Source: Halorubrum sp. CSM-61 (GTDB lineage: Archaea; Halobacteriota; Halobacteria; Halobacteriales; Haloferacaceae). Taken from it: a stretch of 64,000 nt of DNA. A program made the position numbers and the translations under genes. Shown here in pieces: positions 6,835 to 15,167 of this stretch. The DNA is taken from contig NZ_RJJW01000001.1 in assembly GCF_003781945.1 (NCBI RefSeq), forward strand, positions 515,921 through 579,920, read 5' to 3'. Position 1 is the stretch's first letter. Each line of letters starts with the position of its first letter. Below the pieces are notes generated by a model. It searched no databases. It was not told the DNA's origin and worked only from the letters and a program-made list of their open reading frames with translations.

Positions 6835-8535
6835 ATGGACGCCGAAGATCAATTTCTCCAGAACGTATTTGCGGGCGAGAAGCAGTTTGTCATACCAGTA
6901 TTCCAACGGAACTATTCGTGGGGACAAGAGGAATTAGAAGCCCTCTGGTCAGATATACAGAATCTCTTAGAAGCCGACTCAATCTCAGAAGAACACTTCA
7001 TCGGCACCTTCGTCGTTATGCCCGGCAACCACCGACCCGGGACCGTTCCCGAATATCTCGTGATTGACGGGCAGCAGCGCCTCATTTCGCTCACACTGTT
7101 TTTGAGCGCTATTCGTGACTACGCAGCCGAAATCGAGGGCGAACAGTACACGAACTTCGCTGAGGAGATCAACAAGAAGTATCTTATCGACGAGTTCAAA
7201 GACGGGGTTGAGAAGTTCAAGGTCGTCTCCCGCGCTGAGGACCGAGACGCCCTCTTCGCAATCGTTGAGCAGGAGTCTGTGGACGGGGATTTGGCGGATA
7301 CTTCGATCTATAACAGCTACGAGTTCCTCTATGAACGAATTGACGACCTCAACGGCGACGACGAACTACAAACCTTAGATCGGCTCAAGCAAATCATCAT
7401 CCAGCAGCTTCCACTGGTGATGATTACGACATCTGAAGATGAGAACCCCTATGCGATTTTTGAGACGTTAAACGAGCGTGGACTCCAGCTCGAGGAATCG
7501 GATCTTATCCGGAATCACGTCTTTATGCAGCTATCTCTGACCGAACAGGACCAGTTCAACGACGATCACTGGATGCCATTCGAGCAAAAATTCGAAGAAA
7601 CAGACCGTCATGCCGGGGTCGATCTCACCGAGTTCTATCGGGATTATATGATGCGAAACGGTGAGTACGTCCAGAAGAACGAAATCTATCACCAGTTCAA
7701 GCGACGAACCGCAGACCTGACTCCCCACGAATTGGTTGACAAACTATCGTACTATGCCGATCTGTACCTCTGGATTCATCGGCCTGAGACAGCGCCCCGT
7801 GAGGAGCTGACGGATGCGCTAGAACGCATCCAATATCTGGAGATTGGGACTGCGCACCAATTGATCCTGAATTTGCTTGACCGCTGGAACTCCGATGAGC
7901 TCAGCCTCGATGAGCTCCTCGACATCCTACATGGACTAGAAAGCTTCGTGCTCCGGCGATTCATCTGCGGTCGTAGTACTCGAGGGTACTATCGGACGTT
8001 CCCAATTGCGGCCCGCTCAATCGAAGATGGCAACGAGAAAGAATCGCTGTTCTCCTATCTCGAGAGTCAAGGGTGGCCTGATGACGCAGAACTCTTCGAT
8101 AATATCAATCGTTTCGATATGTACAACCGGGATAAGAAGAAAACGTGGCTAATTCTCTGGACGCTCGAAGAGCAGTTCGGTCACCAAGAGCCAGTACAGT
8201 ACGATGAATTAACGATAGAGCATGTGATGCCCCAGACAATCGATGACAACGAGTGGGGTGACGAATGGAAGGATATGCTCGGCGAAGAGTGGGAGCGTAT
8301 TCATGACCAGTGGTTACACGCACTCGGTAATTTGACTCTCAGCGGGTACAACCCCGAACTCTCGAATCGGCCCTTCGCAGAGAAGCGAGAACTGCTGATG
8401 GAAAGCCACGTCGAACTAAACAGCTACTTCGACGATTTGGAACGCTGGACTGAGGACAATATCAGGGAACGTAATCAGGACCTCGCCGAGCGCGTCGCCT
8501 CAATCTGGAGAACTCCACATATCGACGATACGTAG
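6835..8535 (+). CDS. DUF262-DUF1524 protein (GmrSD/SspE-like modification-dependent nuclease)
   Basis: This 566-residue protein joins both halves of GmrSD. The N-terminal DUF262 domain has IPVFQRNYSWGQEEL and YLVIDGQQRLISLTLFL. In this family these residues bind and hydrolyse nucleotide, and the DGQQR motif is diagnostic. Near residues 465-530 the DUF1524 nuclease domain has LTIEHVMPQT then HALGNLTLSGYNPELSN, a His-Me/HNH-type core. Related enzymes restrict glucosylated, otherwise modified or phosphorothioated DNA (GmrSD, BrxU, SspE). ATG 6835 (MDAEDQF) is preferred to GTG 6814. It stands alone between the IS-split gene and a leader hairpin. The substrate is inferred only by family. Confidence 0.82.
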   Translation: MDAEDQFLQNVFAGEKQFVIPVFQRNYSWGQEELEALWSDIQNLLEADSISEEHFIGTFVVMPGNHRPGTVPEYLVIDGQQRLISLTLFLSAIRDYAAEIEGEQYTNFAEEINKKYLIDEFKDGVEKFKVVSRAEDRDALFAIVEQESVDGDLADTSIYNSYEFLYERIDDLNGDDELQTLDRLKQIIIQQLPLVMITTSEDENPYAIFETLNERGLQLEESDLIRNHVFMQLSLTEQDQFNDDHWMPFEQKFEETDRHAGVDLTEFYRDYMMRNGEYVQKNEIYHQFKRRTADLTPHELVDKLSYYADLYLWIHRPETAPREELTDALERIQYLEIGTAHQLILNLLDRWNSDELSLDELLDILHGLESFVLRRFICGRSTRGYYRTFPIAARSIEDGNEKESLFSYLESQGWPDDAELFDNINRFDMYNRDKKKTWLILWTLEEQFGHQEPVQYDELTIEHVMPQTIDDNEWGDEWKDMLGEEWERIHDQWLHALGNLTLSGYNPELSNRPFAEKRELLMESHVELNSYFDDLERWTEDNIRERNQDLAERVASIWRTPHIDDT

Positions 8536-8540
8536 CGTCT

Positions 8541-8568
8541 GTTTTGCGCCTGCGATGGGTGCAGGCGC
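8541..8568 (+). promoter_or_regulatory. leader hairpin H2
   Basis: GTTTT is followed by a perfect 8-bp stem, GCGCCTGC (8546-8553) with GCAGGCGC (8561-8568), enclosing the loop GATGGGT. It lies about 27-50 bases upstream of the next start. It is the cleanest member of the recurring leader family. Confidence 0.65.
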
Positions 8569-8594
8569 GGTTCGGAACGCATTGCGCCTGTGGG

Positions 8595-9764
8595 ATGGAA
8601 TCCATGAAAGACCCAGAGACAGCTACGGTTTTCGCAGGACTCGATGGGCGAACCAACACCGAACTACCCGAGTGGTACGCCGAGCAACACGGTGGTCCCG
8701 AACCGATCAGCTTCAGTGCGGCGATTCGAGAGCTTCCACAGGCAATCGACACAGCAGTCGCGTATCGCAATCCACACTCCGACGAGTGGGTCGAAACGGA
8801 GCGGTTCAACGCGCTCGTCGAACCGAGTCGTGCCCGCTCACAGGGCCGTGACGCGGACGCGGAGACAGACCCGTTATTCCATATCCCGACTGACTCGTAC
8901 TCGATCATCAACCCGGTCGACGTCTACGGGCCCCTAGAGGAGGTCCTCCGGGAGGAGACCATCGACGGGACGCCGCTGGGCGACGTGATATTCGGCGAGA
9001 TCCGACGCTACCGGGGCGGCGGCGAGGTCCACATGGACATCATGTTCGACGGCCTCGAGGTGCACCTTCCTGGCCGGTCGGACCCGATCACGATGGGCGT
9101 CACGTCGGGCTACGACTTCTTCGGCGAGCACGCCGTCTACGTCGAGGGTTTCGCTCAGGATGGCTACTGCTCGAACACGATGCGCTCGCTCACCGACAAG
9201 GAGGTCATCAAACACGTCGGCGACGTGCGGAACTTCCGGAGCTGGTGGGAGGAACTCCTCGCACAGGTCGAACTCGTCGCCGACGATCTCTTCGAGTTCA
9301 TCCGGGACGCCCAGGACATCGAACTCGACTTCTCTGAGCTCCCGTTCACCGTCACGGAGTTCTACACCCTGCTGGGGTTCCCAGACTACCTGGCCGAGCG
9401 TGCCACCGGCGATGCAGAAGCCAATGCGGCGTCGCCCTTCGAGATCGATATGTGGACGCTGCATTCCGGTGCGACGTACGCGCTTACCCACTTCTTCCAG
9501 GGGAAAGAGGGGGCGTCCCTCGATCAGTACGTCCGCATCGCCAACGACATCCTGTTCAACCCGGAAGGCACGATCGAGCGCGTCGAGCAGGCCTACGAGC
9601 AGCAGCTAGAGGCGGACGGTGACGACGGGTCACAGGCGTCGCTGGCCGGCGAACGAGCGCTGGCGAGCATCGAGCGCGTCAGCGACGACCTGCAGGAGAA
9701 AGTCGAGCAGTTCGAAGAACGCGAGGACGCGTTGCGTGAGCGGTTCCAAGAGGCGATGGCCTGA
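8595..9764 (+). CDS. hypothetical plasmid-type protein, possibly DUF932-like
   Basis: This is a 389-residue acidic protein. Starts are possible at ATG 8595 or 8604; the frame upstream runs through the leader hairpin, so it is not counted. The middle (IFGEIRRYRGGGEVHMDIMF, then TMGVTSGYDFFGEHAVYVEG) faintly resembles the DUF932 phage/plasmid proteins. The C-terminal 60 residues are coiled-coil-like (LAGERALASIERVSDDLQEK). Haloarchaeal plasmids often carry this kind of gene beside ArdC-like genes, as here (11686). I assign no function. Confidence 0.6.
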   Translation: MESMKDPETATVFAGLDGRTNTELPEWYAEQHGGPEPISFSAAIRELPQAIDTAVAYRNPHSDEWVETERFNALVEPSRARSQGRDADAETDPLFHIPTDSYSIINPVDVYGPLEEVLREETIDGTPLGDVIFGEIRRYRGGGEVHMDIMFDGLEVHLPGRSDPITMGVTSGYDFFGEHAVYVEGFAQDGYCSNTMRSLTDKEVIKHVGDVRNFRSWWEELLAQVELVADDLFEFIRDAQDIELDFSELPFTVTEFYTLLGFPDYLAERATGDAEANAASPFEIDMWTLHSGATYALTHFFQGKEGASLDQYVRIANDILFNPEGTIERVEQAYEQQLEADGDDGSQASLAGERALASIERVSDDLQEKVEQFEEREDALRERFQEAMA

Positions 9765-9792
9765 CGCCGCGGCGGTGATGTAGTCGTCTGTT

Positions 9793-9823
9793 CTGTTTTT
9801 CTCGCCCTCGAGGGGTGGAGGGC
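9793..9823 (+). promoter_or_regulatory. leader hairpin H3
   Basis: A T-tract (GTTTTTCTC) precedes stem GCCCTC (9804-9809) / GAGGGC (9818-9823), with loop GAGGGGTG. It ends eight bases before the start of the next gene. Confidence 0.65.
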
Positions 9824-9830
9824 TACCGAG

Positions 9831-10052
9831 ATGGAACAGTCCACGATTAGCGACGGGAGTGACGACGAATTCCCACCTGAGAAGCGTCTTGAAGCACCGA
9901 ATTACCGATTGGTCAAGGCCGGTATCGCGACGATCCCGGATATGGAAATCCTCCAAGAGTGTGTTGCCTACGAGAACGCCCACCAGAATCGGACGCAGAT
10001 CCTGCGCCGGCTCAAGTGGAAGGCTGAAGAGCTCCGTGAGGGCGAAGAGTAA
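9831..10052 (+). CDS. small hypothetical protein, 73 aa
   Basis: The product, MEQSTISDGSDDEFPPEKRL and onward, contains PNYRLVKAGIATIPDMEIL and ends in a helix rich in Arg/Lys and Glu (RTQILRRLKWKAEELREGEE). It has ordinary haloarchaeal composition, an ATG, and the leader hairpin directly upstream. I do not recognise the family. Confidence 0.6.
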   Translation: MEQSTISDGSDDEFPPEKRLEAPNYRLVKAGIATIPDMEILQECVAYENAHQNRTQILRRLKWKAEELREGEE

Positions 10053-10061
10053 GCTCTGTTC

Positions 10062-10104
10062 TTAACCAACAGGTTCCGCGTGAGTTCCCCCTATTGTTGG
10101 TTAA
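10062..10104. promoter_or_regulatory. dyad operator O1 (TTAACCAACA / TGTTGGTTAA)
   Basis: TTAACCAACA (10062-10071) and its exact inverted copy (10095-10104) are separated by 23 bases. The same pair occurs at 38275, 42988 and 51520, each time upstream of an accessory gene. Here leader hairpin H4 follows directly. It is probably a binding site for a dimeric regulator or a promoter element. Confidence 0.75.
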
Positions 10105-10118
10105 CCCGCTGTGTCTCG

Positions 10119-10148
10119 GTTTTTCGGGCCCCTGAATGGGTGCGGGGC
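10119..10148 (+). promoter_or_regulatory. leader hairpin H4
   Basis: GGTTTTTCGG precedes stem GCCCC (10128-10132) / GGGGC (10144-10148), with loop TGAATGGGTGC. It follows dyad O1 and precedes the gene at 10177. Confidence 0.6.
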
Positions 10149-10176
10149 AGCCAGCAGCGACCTCGCGATCCCAATC

Positions 10177-11178
10177 ATGTCCCTCGATTTGAGTACAGAC
10201 TCCAGCACGGCTAGCGACATTGCTGCCGCCAGACAAGCAGACCATATAGCGTTCCTTCATCGAGCTCCATTCGCGGCTGATGCTCTAGCTCTCGGATTTC
10301 TCCCCGGGTTTCGGGAAGACTGTGGGTATCAAGCAGAACAGTACATGAACCTCGAAATTCCTGTCGGGATGCTCGACAACGACTTCCGGAATCCCGACCT
10401 GGAACGGTTCGTCGAGCGATTCTTCGAGCACGAGCCTCGGGTCGGTGTCATCGGCGACATCTACGAACCAGCTGACGTCGACGCCCACGTCGCTGCGGCT
10501 CGTGAGATCCGAGCGAGCTATCCCAAGGCCGAGCTCATCGTCGTTCCGAAGTCGCGGGCGGTGATCGACGCGATACCCGAGAACCTCGTCCTCGGGTATT
10601 CACGGGGATACGCCGACCGGCTGGCCCACGAGTTCTCCGATCCAGCTGATTGGAGAGGGCGGCGCGTCCATATCCTCGGTGGGAGTCCGCCCAAGCAGCT
10701 CGACGCCATTCGACAGCTGACCAGACCGACACTCACCGACGAGCCACCGGCCGACATCGTCGGCATCGACTGGAACGGCCTGCATCGCGGCGCACAGTTC
10801 GGTGAGTTCTGGACGGCCGACGGCTGGGACGACAGCGGTCGCGACGCCGACCACGTCACCGTCCGAAAGACGGTGCGCCACAGCCTCGCTCGCGTCCGTG
10901 AGTTTTGGAGGACCCACGGAATCTGGCCCGAAACGACACCGCGAGACGAGGGGCTCGACGTCGAGTACAAGGGACCGAGTCCTGCCGATCTCGAGGACGC
11001 TGCCTGTACCGAGTGCGGGACGAACGTCTGGCGAACTCGCCGCGGCCCGTACGTCGCCGAATACGATACCGGCGCAATCTGTGGATACTGCAGCTACGAG
11101 TGCTACTTCAGCCACCGTCACCGAAACAACCTGGAGGAGATCGCTGGCGAGCAGAGCATCTACCTCCCGCCGGCGTGA
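10177..11178 (+). CDS. DUF6610-like haloarchaeal protein with C-terminal zinc site
   Basis: This 333-residue protein starts at ATG 10177 (MSLDLSTDS), because the frame upstream crosses the leader. The body (EPRVGVIGDIYEPADVDAHV, then AELIVVPKSRAVIDAIPENL and RRVHILGGSPPKQLDAI) reads like an alpha/beta barrel and fits the DUF6610 family of haloarchaeal plasmid and virus genes. The strand order recalls tRNA-guanine transglycosylase-like barrels, but this is only a fold guess. The C-terminus has CTECG and CGYCSYECYFSHRH, a likely zinc site. Function is unknown. Confidence 0.65.
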   Translation: MSLDLSTDSSTASDIAAARQADHIAFLHRAPFAADALALGFLPGFREDCGYQAEQYMNLEIPVGMLDNDFRNPDLERFVERFFEHEPRVGVIGDIYEPADVDAHVAAAREIRASYPKAELIVVPKSRAVIDAIPENLVLGYSRGYADRLAHEFSDPADWRGRRVHILGGSPPKQLDAIRQLTRPTLTDEPPADIVGIDWNGLHRGAQFGEFWTADGWDDSGRDADHVTVRKTVRHSLARVREFWRTHGIWPETTPRDEGLDVEYKGPSPADLEDAACTECGTNVWRTRRGPYVAEYDTGAICGYCSYECYFSHRHRNNLEEIAGEQSIYLPPA

Positions 11179-11190
11179 CTTCGCGACCTG

Positions 11191-11220
11191 TTTTTCGTGC
11201 CCCCAGAGAGGGCGAGGGCT
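11191..11220 (+). promoter_or_regulatory. leader hairpin H5
   Basis: TTTTTCGT precedes stem GCCC (11199-11202) / GGGC (11216-11219) around CCAGAGAGGGCGA. It is a weaker version of the leader family, lying upstream of the GTG start at 11250. Confidence 0.5.
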
Positions 11221-11249
11221 CCTTCGAGAGTCCTCAGAGGTGACTTCCA

Positions 11250-11597
11250 GTGAGTCAACAACAGCGTCCTGACAACGTCTCGATCGACGAGATCCCGGTC
11301 GATATCGACAACACGCAATCAGCGGAGGTCGATTCCGCCGACGTCCCCGACGAAATCGAATCCATCACCCGTGGGCTCGCCGGTGAGCAGCCGCCGACGA
11401 ATCCCATTGTGGTTCTCAAGGCGGCCCGGTGGTGGTACATTCACGGCAAGGGCGGCACGGATCCCGCCTTCCAGTGGGCAATCGAGTGGGCACGTCACCT
11501 TGCGACCGACATGCCTAGCGACGTCGAGCGGTTCGACGAGTTCCTCGAGTACCTCGTCTCGGTTGGTTTTGCGGACGAACGTCACGAGCTCCGCTAA
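11250..11597 (+). CDS. hypothetical protein, 115 aa
   Basis: The GTG start gives MSQQQRPDNVSIDEIPVDID, an acidic disordered N-terminus. A helical domain follows: NPIVVLKAARWWYIHGKGG, then AIEWARHLATDMPSDVERFDEFLEYL. It is not recognised. It sits between two leader hairpins, so it is a separate leader-gene unit like its neighbours. Confidence 0.6.
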   Translation: MSQQQRPDNVSIDEIPVDIDNTQSAEVDSADVPDEIESITRGLAGEQPPTNPIVVLKAARWWYIHGKGGTDPAFQWAIEWARHLATDMPSDVERFDEFLEYLVSVGFADERHELR

Positions 11598-11610
11598 CCG
11601 ACAGACTCGG

Positions 11611-11641
11611 TTTTTTGTGCGCCCCAGAGGGGTGCGGCGCG
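11611..11641 (+). promoter_or_regulatory. leader hairpin H6
   Basis: GTTTTTTGT precedes stem GCGCC (11620-11624) / GGCGC (11637-11641), with loop CCAGAGGGGTGC. It lies upstream of the ArdC/ImmA-like gene. Confidence 0.65.
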
Positions 11642-11685
11642 GTCTGAACAGACGCAGTCGCCGTGAACTCGATTTGGTGAACACA

Positions 11686-12627
11686 ATGGCTACGACTAGT
11701 GACTCGTCGGTCTCCTTCGACCAGACCGACACGCGAGACGACGAGATGAACAGTACCATCGAACAGTGGATCGACGAGCTTGTCGCCGGCGTCGACGACG
11801 CGCAAGCCAGCGCGGAGTTCCAGGAGTGGCTGGACCTCCAGAGTCGTTTCCACGACTACTCCTACCGGAACACGCTCCTCATCAAGCGGCAGTGTCCCGA
11901 GGCGAGCCGGGTGGCGGGCTACCGGACGTGGCAGGAGGAGTTCGACCGCCACGTCACGGAGGGCGAGTCAGCCATCTGGATCTGGGCGCCAATCATCACG
12001 AAGCAGTGCCCGGAGTGCGAGAACTCGCCGAGCTACCACGAGGACAGCGACTGTGACTACGATGAGACGCCGCCCGAGGAGTGGTCCGAGGGGCTGGTCG
12101 GGTTCAAGCCCGCGCCGGTGTTCGACGTCTCCCAGACCGAGGGCGAACCGCTTCCCGACCTGGACACGGAAACGACTGGGGACGCCGGCGACCTCGTCGA
12201 GCAGTTGACTGCCGCCGCTGACGACCTCGGCGTGACGGTGCGGATCGTTCCCGAAGAGGAGTGGACCCACGGCAAGGCGAAGGGCATCTGCGAGCAGCTG
12301 AGCCTCGTCGACGTTCAGCCGCTCGTCGAGGTGCGCGATCGGGAGAACGAGGCCGACCTCGCGCGGACGCTGATTCACGAGTACGCCCACGCCCTGCTCC
12401 ACTTCGACGTCGACGACGACACCGAACGGGCGAAACGCGAGGTTGAGGCCGAAGCCGTCGCGTACGTCGTCGGGCGCTACTGCGGGCTCGACACGAGCGG
12501 GTCGGCATTCTACCTCGCTGCGTGGGAGTCGGACGATCCCGAGGTCATTCGCGAGCGGCTCGGACGGATTAGTCGAACGGCAGAAGAACTCATCGACGTT
12601 CTCGAAGCCCACTCGTCGAACCATTAG
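11686..12627 (+). CDS. ArdC-like N-domain with ImmA/IrrE-type zinc metallopeptidase motif
   Basis: This 313-residue protein starts at ATG 11686 (MATTSDSSVS). Residues about 20-110 (IEQWIDELVAGVDDAQASAE, then FHDYSYRNTLLIKRQCPEA and GYRTWQEEF) match the ArdC N-terminal ssDNA-binding domain. Residues about 220-245 carry LARTLIHEYAHALLHF, an HExxH zinc protease motif of the ImmA/IrrE type, with the downstream Glu in VEAEAVAYVVG. ArdC proteins of conjugative plasmids protect incoming DNA from restriction. A Cys-rich insert (CPECENSPSYHEDSDC) interrupts the N-domain. This protein suggests a transferable element. Confidence 0.8.
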   Translation: MATTSDSSVSFDQTDTRDDEMNSTIEQWIDELVAGVDDAQASAEFQEWLDLQSRFHDYSYRNTLLIKRQCPEASRVAGYRTWQEEFDRHVTEGESAIWIWAPIITKQCPECENSPSYHEDSDCDYDETPPEEWSEGLVGFKPAPVFDVSQTEGEPLPDLDTETTGDAGDLVEQLTAAADDLGVTVRIVPEEEWTHGKAKGICEQLSLVDVQPLVEVRDRENEADLARTLIHEYAHALLHFDVDDDTERAKREVEAEAVAYVVGRYCGLDTSGSAFYLAAWESDDPEVIRERLGRISRTAEELIDVLEAHSSNH

Positions 12628-12682
12628 GCCCAGTAATCGGAGTCAAATGAAGTGACAGCGCTGTTGACGAACTGCCTACCAG

Positions 12683-13018
12683 TTACTCTTCGAGTCGGCG
12701 ACGGCGCTCTTCGAACTCTTCTTCCGAGATTTCTCCACGAGCATACCGAGAGCGAAGCGTCGATAGGGCCGTATCCGCCTGTGATTGCTCAGTAGCCGGG
12801 GGCCTCCCATGTGTATGAATCGCATAGCCGACGATGAGCACCACACTCAGTAGGACAAGCGTCCATAGGACAGGCCACCAGCCGTAACCAGCCATTCCAC
12901 CACCCATCCCACCGGAATGGCCACTACCCATTTGAGCAGTGGCTGTTCCGGTGACTGCGAATAAGAGGGCGGACCCAGCGGTACTACGAACGAGTACCGT
13001 GGAAAACTTGGAAATCAT
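12683..13018 (-). CDS. SHOCT-domain membrane protein
   Basis: This 111-residue protein has a cleavable signal or first membrane segment (STAGSALLFAVTGTATAQ), a Gly/Met/His-rich loop (MGSGHSGGMGGGMAGYGWW), one clear membrane helix (VLWTLVLLSVVLIVGYAI), and a C-terminal SHOCT motif, LRSRYARGEISEEEFEERRR. SHOCT tails are oligomerisation elements of many small membrane proteins. The ATG overlaps the trxB stop (ATGA), so it is in the trxA-trxB operon. The Met/His-rich loop could bind copper or another soft metal; this is inference. Confidence 0.75.
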   Translation of the reverse strand: MISKFSTVLVRSTAGSALLFAVTGTATAQMGSGHSGGMGGGMAGYGWWPVLWTLVLLSVVLIVGYAIHTHGRPPATEQSQADTALSTLRSRYARGEISEEEFEERRRRLEE

Positions 13019-14061
13019 GGTGCAGTTTGTTCCGGACGTGGGTGTGCAGTAGCGGACGATCCGTCTGAATTCTGTCGCGTCTCGAGGAACTCCTCGGCGT
13101 CGAGGGCAGCCATGCTTCCTGTGCCGGCGGACGTGATCGCCTGCCGGTAGCGGGGGTCAGCAACGTCGCCAGCAGCGAACACCCCATCGACAGCCGTCTG
13201 GGCTGTGGGCCGCCCAGCGTCGTCGGTCTCCGTGAAGATGTAGCCGTCCTCGTCCCGTTCAACGCCGGTCCCCTCGAGGAACTGCGTGTTCGGCGTGTGA
13301 CCCACAGCGTAGAATACGCCGCCCACGTCGACCGTCTCTCGCTCGACGTCGACACCGGACTCCGCCTTCTTTCGGGGGTATCCGTCGGGATGGGAGACGA
13401 GCGTGGCGCCGGTAACGCCGTCCGCTTGGGAACCGTGGATGGCTTCGAGCTCCGTGTTCCAGCGGAACTGGACGTCCGCGTGCTCGCGAGCACGGTCGGC
13501 CATGATCTCCGAGGCGCGCAGCTCCTCACGCCGGTGGACGATTGTCACGGAGTCGGCGAACTTCGCGAGGAACAAGGCCTCCTCCATGGCGCTGTCGCCG
13601 CCACCGACGACGAGGACATCGTCGCCGCGGTGGAACGCACCGTCACAGGTCGCACACGTCGAGAGCCCGGCCCCCATCAGCTCGTCTTCGTTCTCGGCAC
13701 CGACCCAGCGCGCGCTCGCGCCGGTGGCGACGATCAACGACCGCGTGTAGAGCGTGTCGCCGGTCGACAGCGATAGCTCCAGCGGCTGGCCGTCCAGGTC
13801 CGCATCCTCGATGCGACCGTGTTCGAACTGCGCACCGAACTGCTCGGCCTGCTCTTTGCCGCGCTGGACGAGCTCCATCCCGCCGACGCCGTCGGGGAAG
13901 CCGAGGTAGTTTTCGACGTCGGTCGTCAGCGTGAGCTGGCCGCCGGGCTCGTCGCCCTCGAGGATGAGTGGGTCGAGGTCGGCCCGCGCAGCGTAGACGG
14001 CTGCCGAGAGGCCTGCGATTCCCGATCCGGCGATGACGAGGTCGTGGATATCCTGAGTCAT
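13015..14061 (-). CDS. trxB: thioredoxin reductase
   Basis: This 348-residue flavoprotein moves electrons from NAD(P)H to thioredoxin. It has an FAD motif GSGIAGLSAAVYAARADLDP, the redox pair CATC in STCATCDGAFH, an NAD(P)-binding motif VVGGGDSAMEEALFL and a C-terminal FAD motif VFAAGDVADPRYRQ. The C-terminus has an extra polar tail (QNSDGSSATAHPRPEQTAP). It follows trxA directly and precedes the SHOCT protein with a 4-base overlap. A dedicated Trx/TrxB pair beside sulfur genes suggests reduction of persulfides or disulfides formed there. Confidence 0.93.
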   Translation of the reverse strand: MTQDIHDLVIAGSGIAGLSAAVYAARADLDPLILEGDEPGGQLTLTTDVENYLGFPDGVGGMELVQRGKEQAEQFGAQFEHGRIEDADLDGQPLELSLSTGDTLYTRSLIVATGASARWVGAENEDELMGAGLSTCATCDGAFHRGDDVLVVGGGDSAMEEALFLAKFADSVTIVHRREELRASEIMADRAREHADVQFRWNTELEAIHGSQADGVTGATLVSHPDGYPRKKAESGVDVERETVDVGGVFYAVGHTPNTQFLEGTGVERDEDGYIFTETDDAGRPTAQTAVDGVFAAGDVADPRYRQAITSAGTGSMAALDAEEFLETRQNSDGSSATAHPRPEQTAP

Positions 14062-14424
14062 TTACTCAGTGTAGCTCTCGATGAGCGTTCGGAGTTGGTC
14101 TTCGCCCTGGAGACCGACAATTTCCTCGACCTGTTCACCGTCGGCGAACAGGACAAGGGTGGGAACCCCCCGGACGCCGTACGCGGAGGCGAGTTGCTGG
14201 TTCGCGTCGACGTCGACTTTCGCCACAGTCGCGTCGGTCTCGGCGGCGAGCGTCTCGACGATCGGTTCGAGCATTTGGCACGGCCCACACCAGTCGGCGT
14301 AGAAGTCCGTAAGGACGACATCGTTCTCTGCGACGATGTCGTCGAGCTGGGACTGCCCGTCGACGTACATTGGTTCATTCGTGGACGCGGTGCCAGCGTC
14401 GGATGCAGTATCAGTTGCCATCAC
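14062..14424 (-). CDS. trxA: thioredoxin
   Basis: This 120-residue thioredoxin has the active site WCGPCQ, the cis-Pro loop GVRGVPTLVLF and the usual DFYADWCGPC strand. A short N-terminal extension (MMATDTASDAGTASTNEPMY) precedes the fold. It shows strong similarity to the second thioredoxin at 30536 (YADWCGPCQMLEPIVETxAA, then YGVRGVPTLxLFADG). The two thioredoxins each lie beside one of the two paralogous regulators. It leads the operon trxA-trxB-SHOCT, with an ACAATACT motif about 46 bases upstream. Confidence 0.92.
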   Translation of the reverse strand: MMATDTASDAGTASTNEPMYVDGQSQLDDIVAENDVVLTDFYADWCGPCQMLEPIVETLAAETDATVAKVDVDANQQLASAYGVRGVPTLVLFADGEQVEEIVGLQGEDQLRTLIESYTE

Positions 14425-14469
14425 CAGTACGTATGCACCAGCGCTAATTAAGGGTTTTGGGGAATATAT

Positions 14470-14481
14470 ACAATACTACCC
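14470..14481. promoter_or_regulatory. AGTATTGT box, trxA promoter
   Basis: ACAATACTACCC on the plus strand reads GGGTAGTATTGT towards trxA and runs directly into TATATATT, a TATA-like box. It is one of about nine copies in promoters of the sulfur island. Confidence 0.6.
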
Positions 14482-14580
14482 AATACAGATGGTCGACCGA
14501 AATACTGATGCGAACTCGAGATCGCGCTAAATTCTGCTCCCGAGGGGATCTTAGAACCAGAGATAGAGAGAAGTAGAGCG

Positions 14581-14985
14581 TTAGCTTTCGGCTGCAGGAG
14601 CCGCAGTTTCGGACTGCTCGTACTTGGTTTCGAACTCCTGGATGAGCTGGCCCATCTTCGCGTACCAGTCGTTGAGCAACCGCTGCATGTCGTCGGCGAT
14701 CTTGGATGGGTCAGTCGGCGAGTAGACGTGGTAGTAGCCGCCCTGGTCGTAGTTGATCTGGTCTTTCTCGATGAAACCGGTCTGCAGCAGCCGTTGGACA
14801 GCACGGTAGGCTGTCGAGCGTTCTCGGTCGACTGCATCGGCGATCTCGTCGACGGTCAGCGGTTCTTGGGACTCGACGAGCGCCTGGAAGCACTCCTTAT
14901 CGAGTTCTTTGAGACCGTGGAAACACTCCAACAGTCCCTCGCACTCCATGTCCCGACGGAGCTGTTCAGACATCGAATCTGGCAT
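14581..14985 (-). CDS. TrmB/ArsR-like winged-helix regulator, copy 1
   Basis: This is a 134-residue protein. Helix-turn-helix residues are LTVDEIADAVDRERSTAYRA then VQRLLQTGFIEKDQI, followed by a wing YDQGGYYHVYSP and a C-terminal helix (ADDMQRLLNDWYAKMGQLIQ) that should dimerise. The N-terminus has CEGLLEC. The paralogue at 31034 has CLDLLGC at the same place, so the Cys-x5-Cys spacing is kept. ATG 14985 was chosen because the longer frame is not conserved; MSEQ at 14973 is an alternative. An ACAATACT-type box lies six bases upstream, suggesting autoregulation. It is likely a redox or persulfide-responsive regulator of the sulfur genes. Confidence 0.78.
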   Translation of the reverse strand: MPDSMSEQLRRDMECEGLLECFHGLKELDKECFQALVESQEPLTVDEIADAVDRERSTAYRAVQRLLQTGFIEKDQINYDQGGYYHVYSPTDPSKIADDMQRLLNDWYAKMGQLIQEFETKYEQSETAAPAAES

Positions 14986-14990
14986 TGTTA

Positions 14991-15000
14991 TCAATACTAC
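14991..15000. promoter_or_regulatory. AGTATTGT-type box before regulator copy 1
   Basis: TCAATACTAC lies six bases upstream of the regulator start, close enough to cover its transcription or translation start. Confidence 0.45.
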
Positions 15001-15167
15001 GTAGGTCCTAGCCCAATAAAAGACTTTTGCACAGTACGCACAATTTCGCGGTGAACCAAGAGAAGTAAACAGGAAAAGGCGTGAACAGCTACTTCTTACT
15101 CTGGTGAAATTCAGGGAGTAAACAATCAATTAACCCGACCGGATAGCGGGTTGGCGCGAAAAACCGA

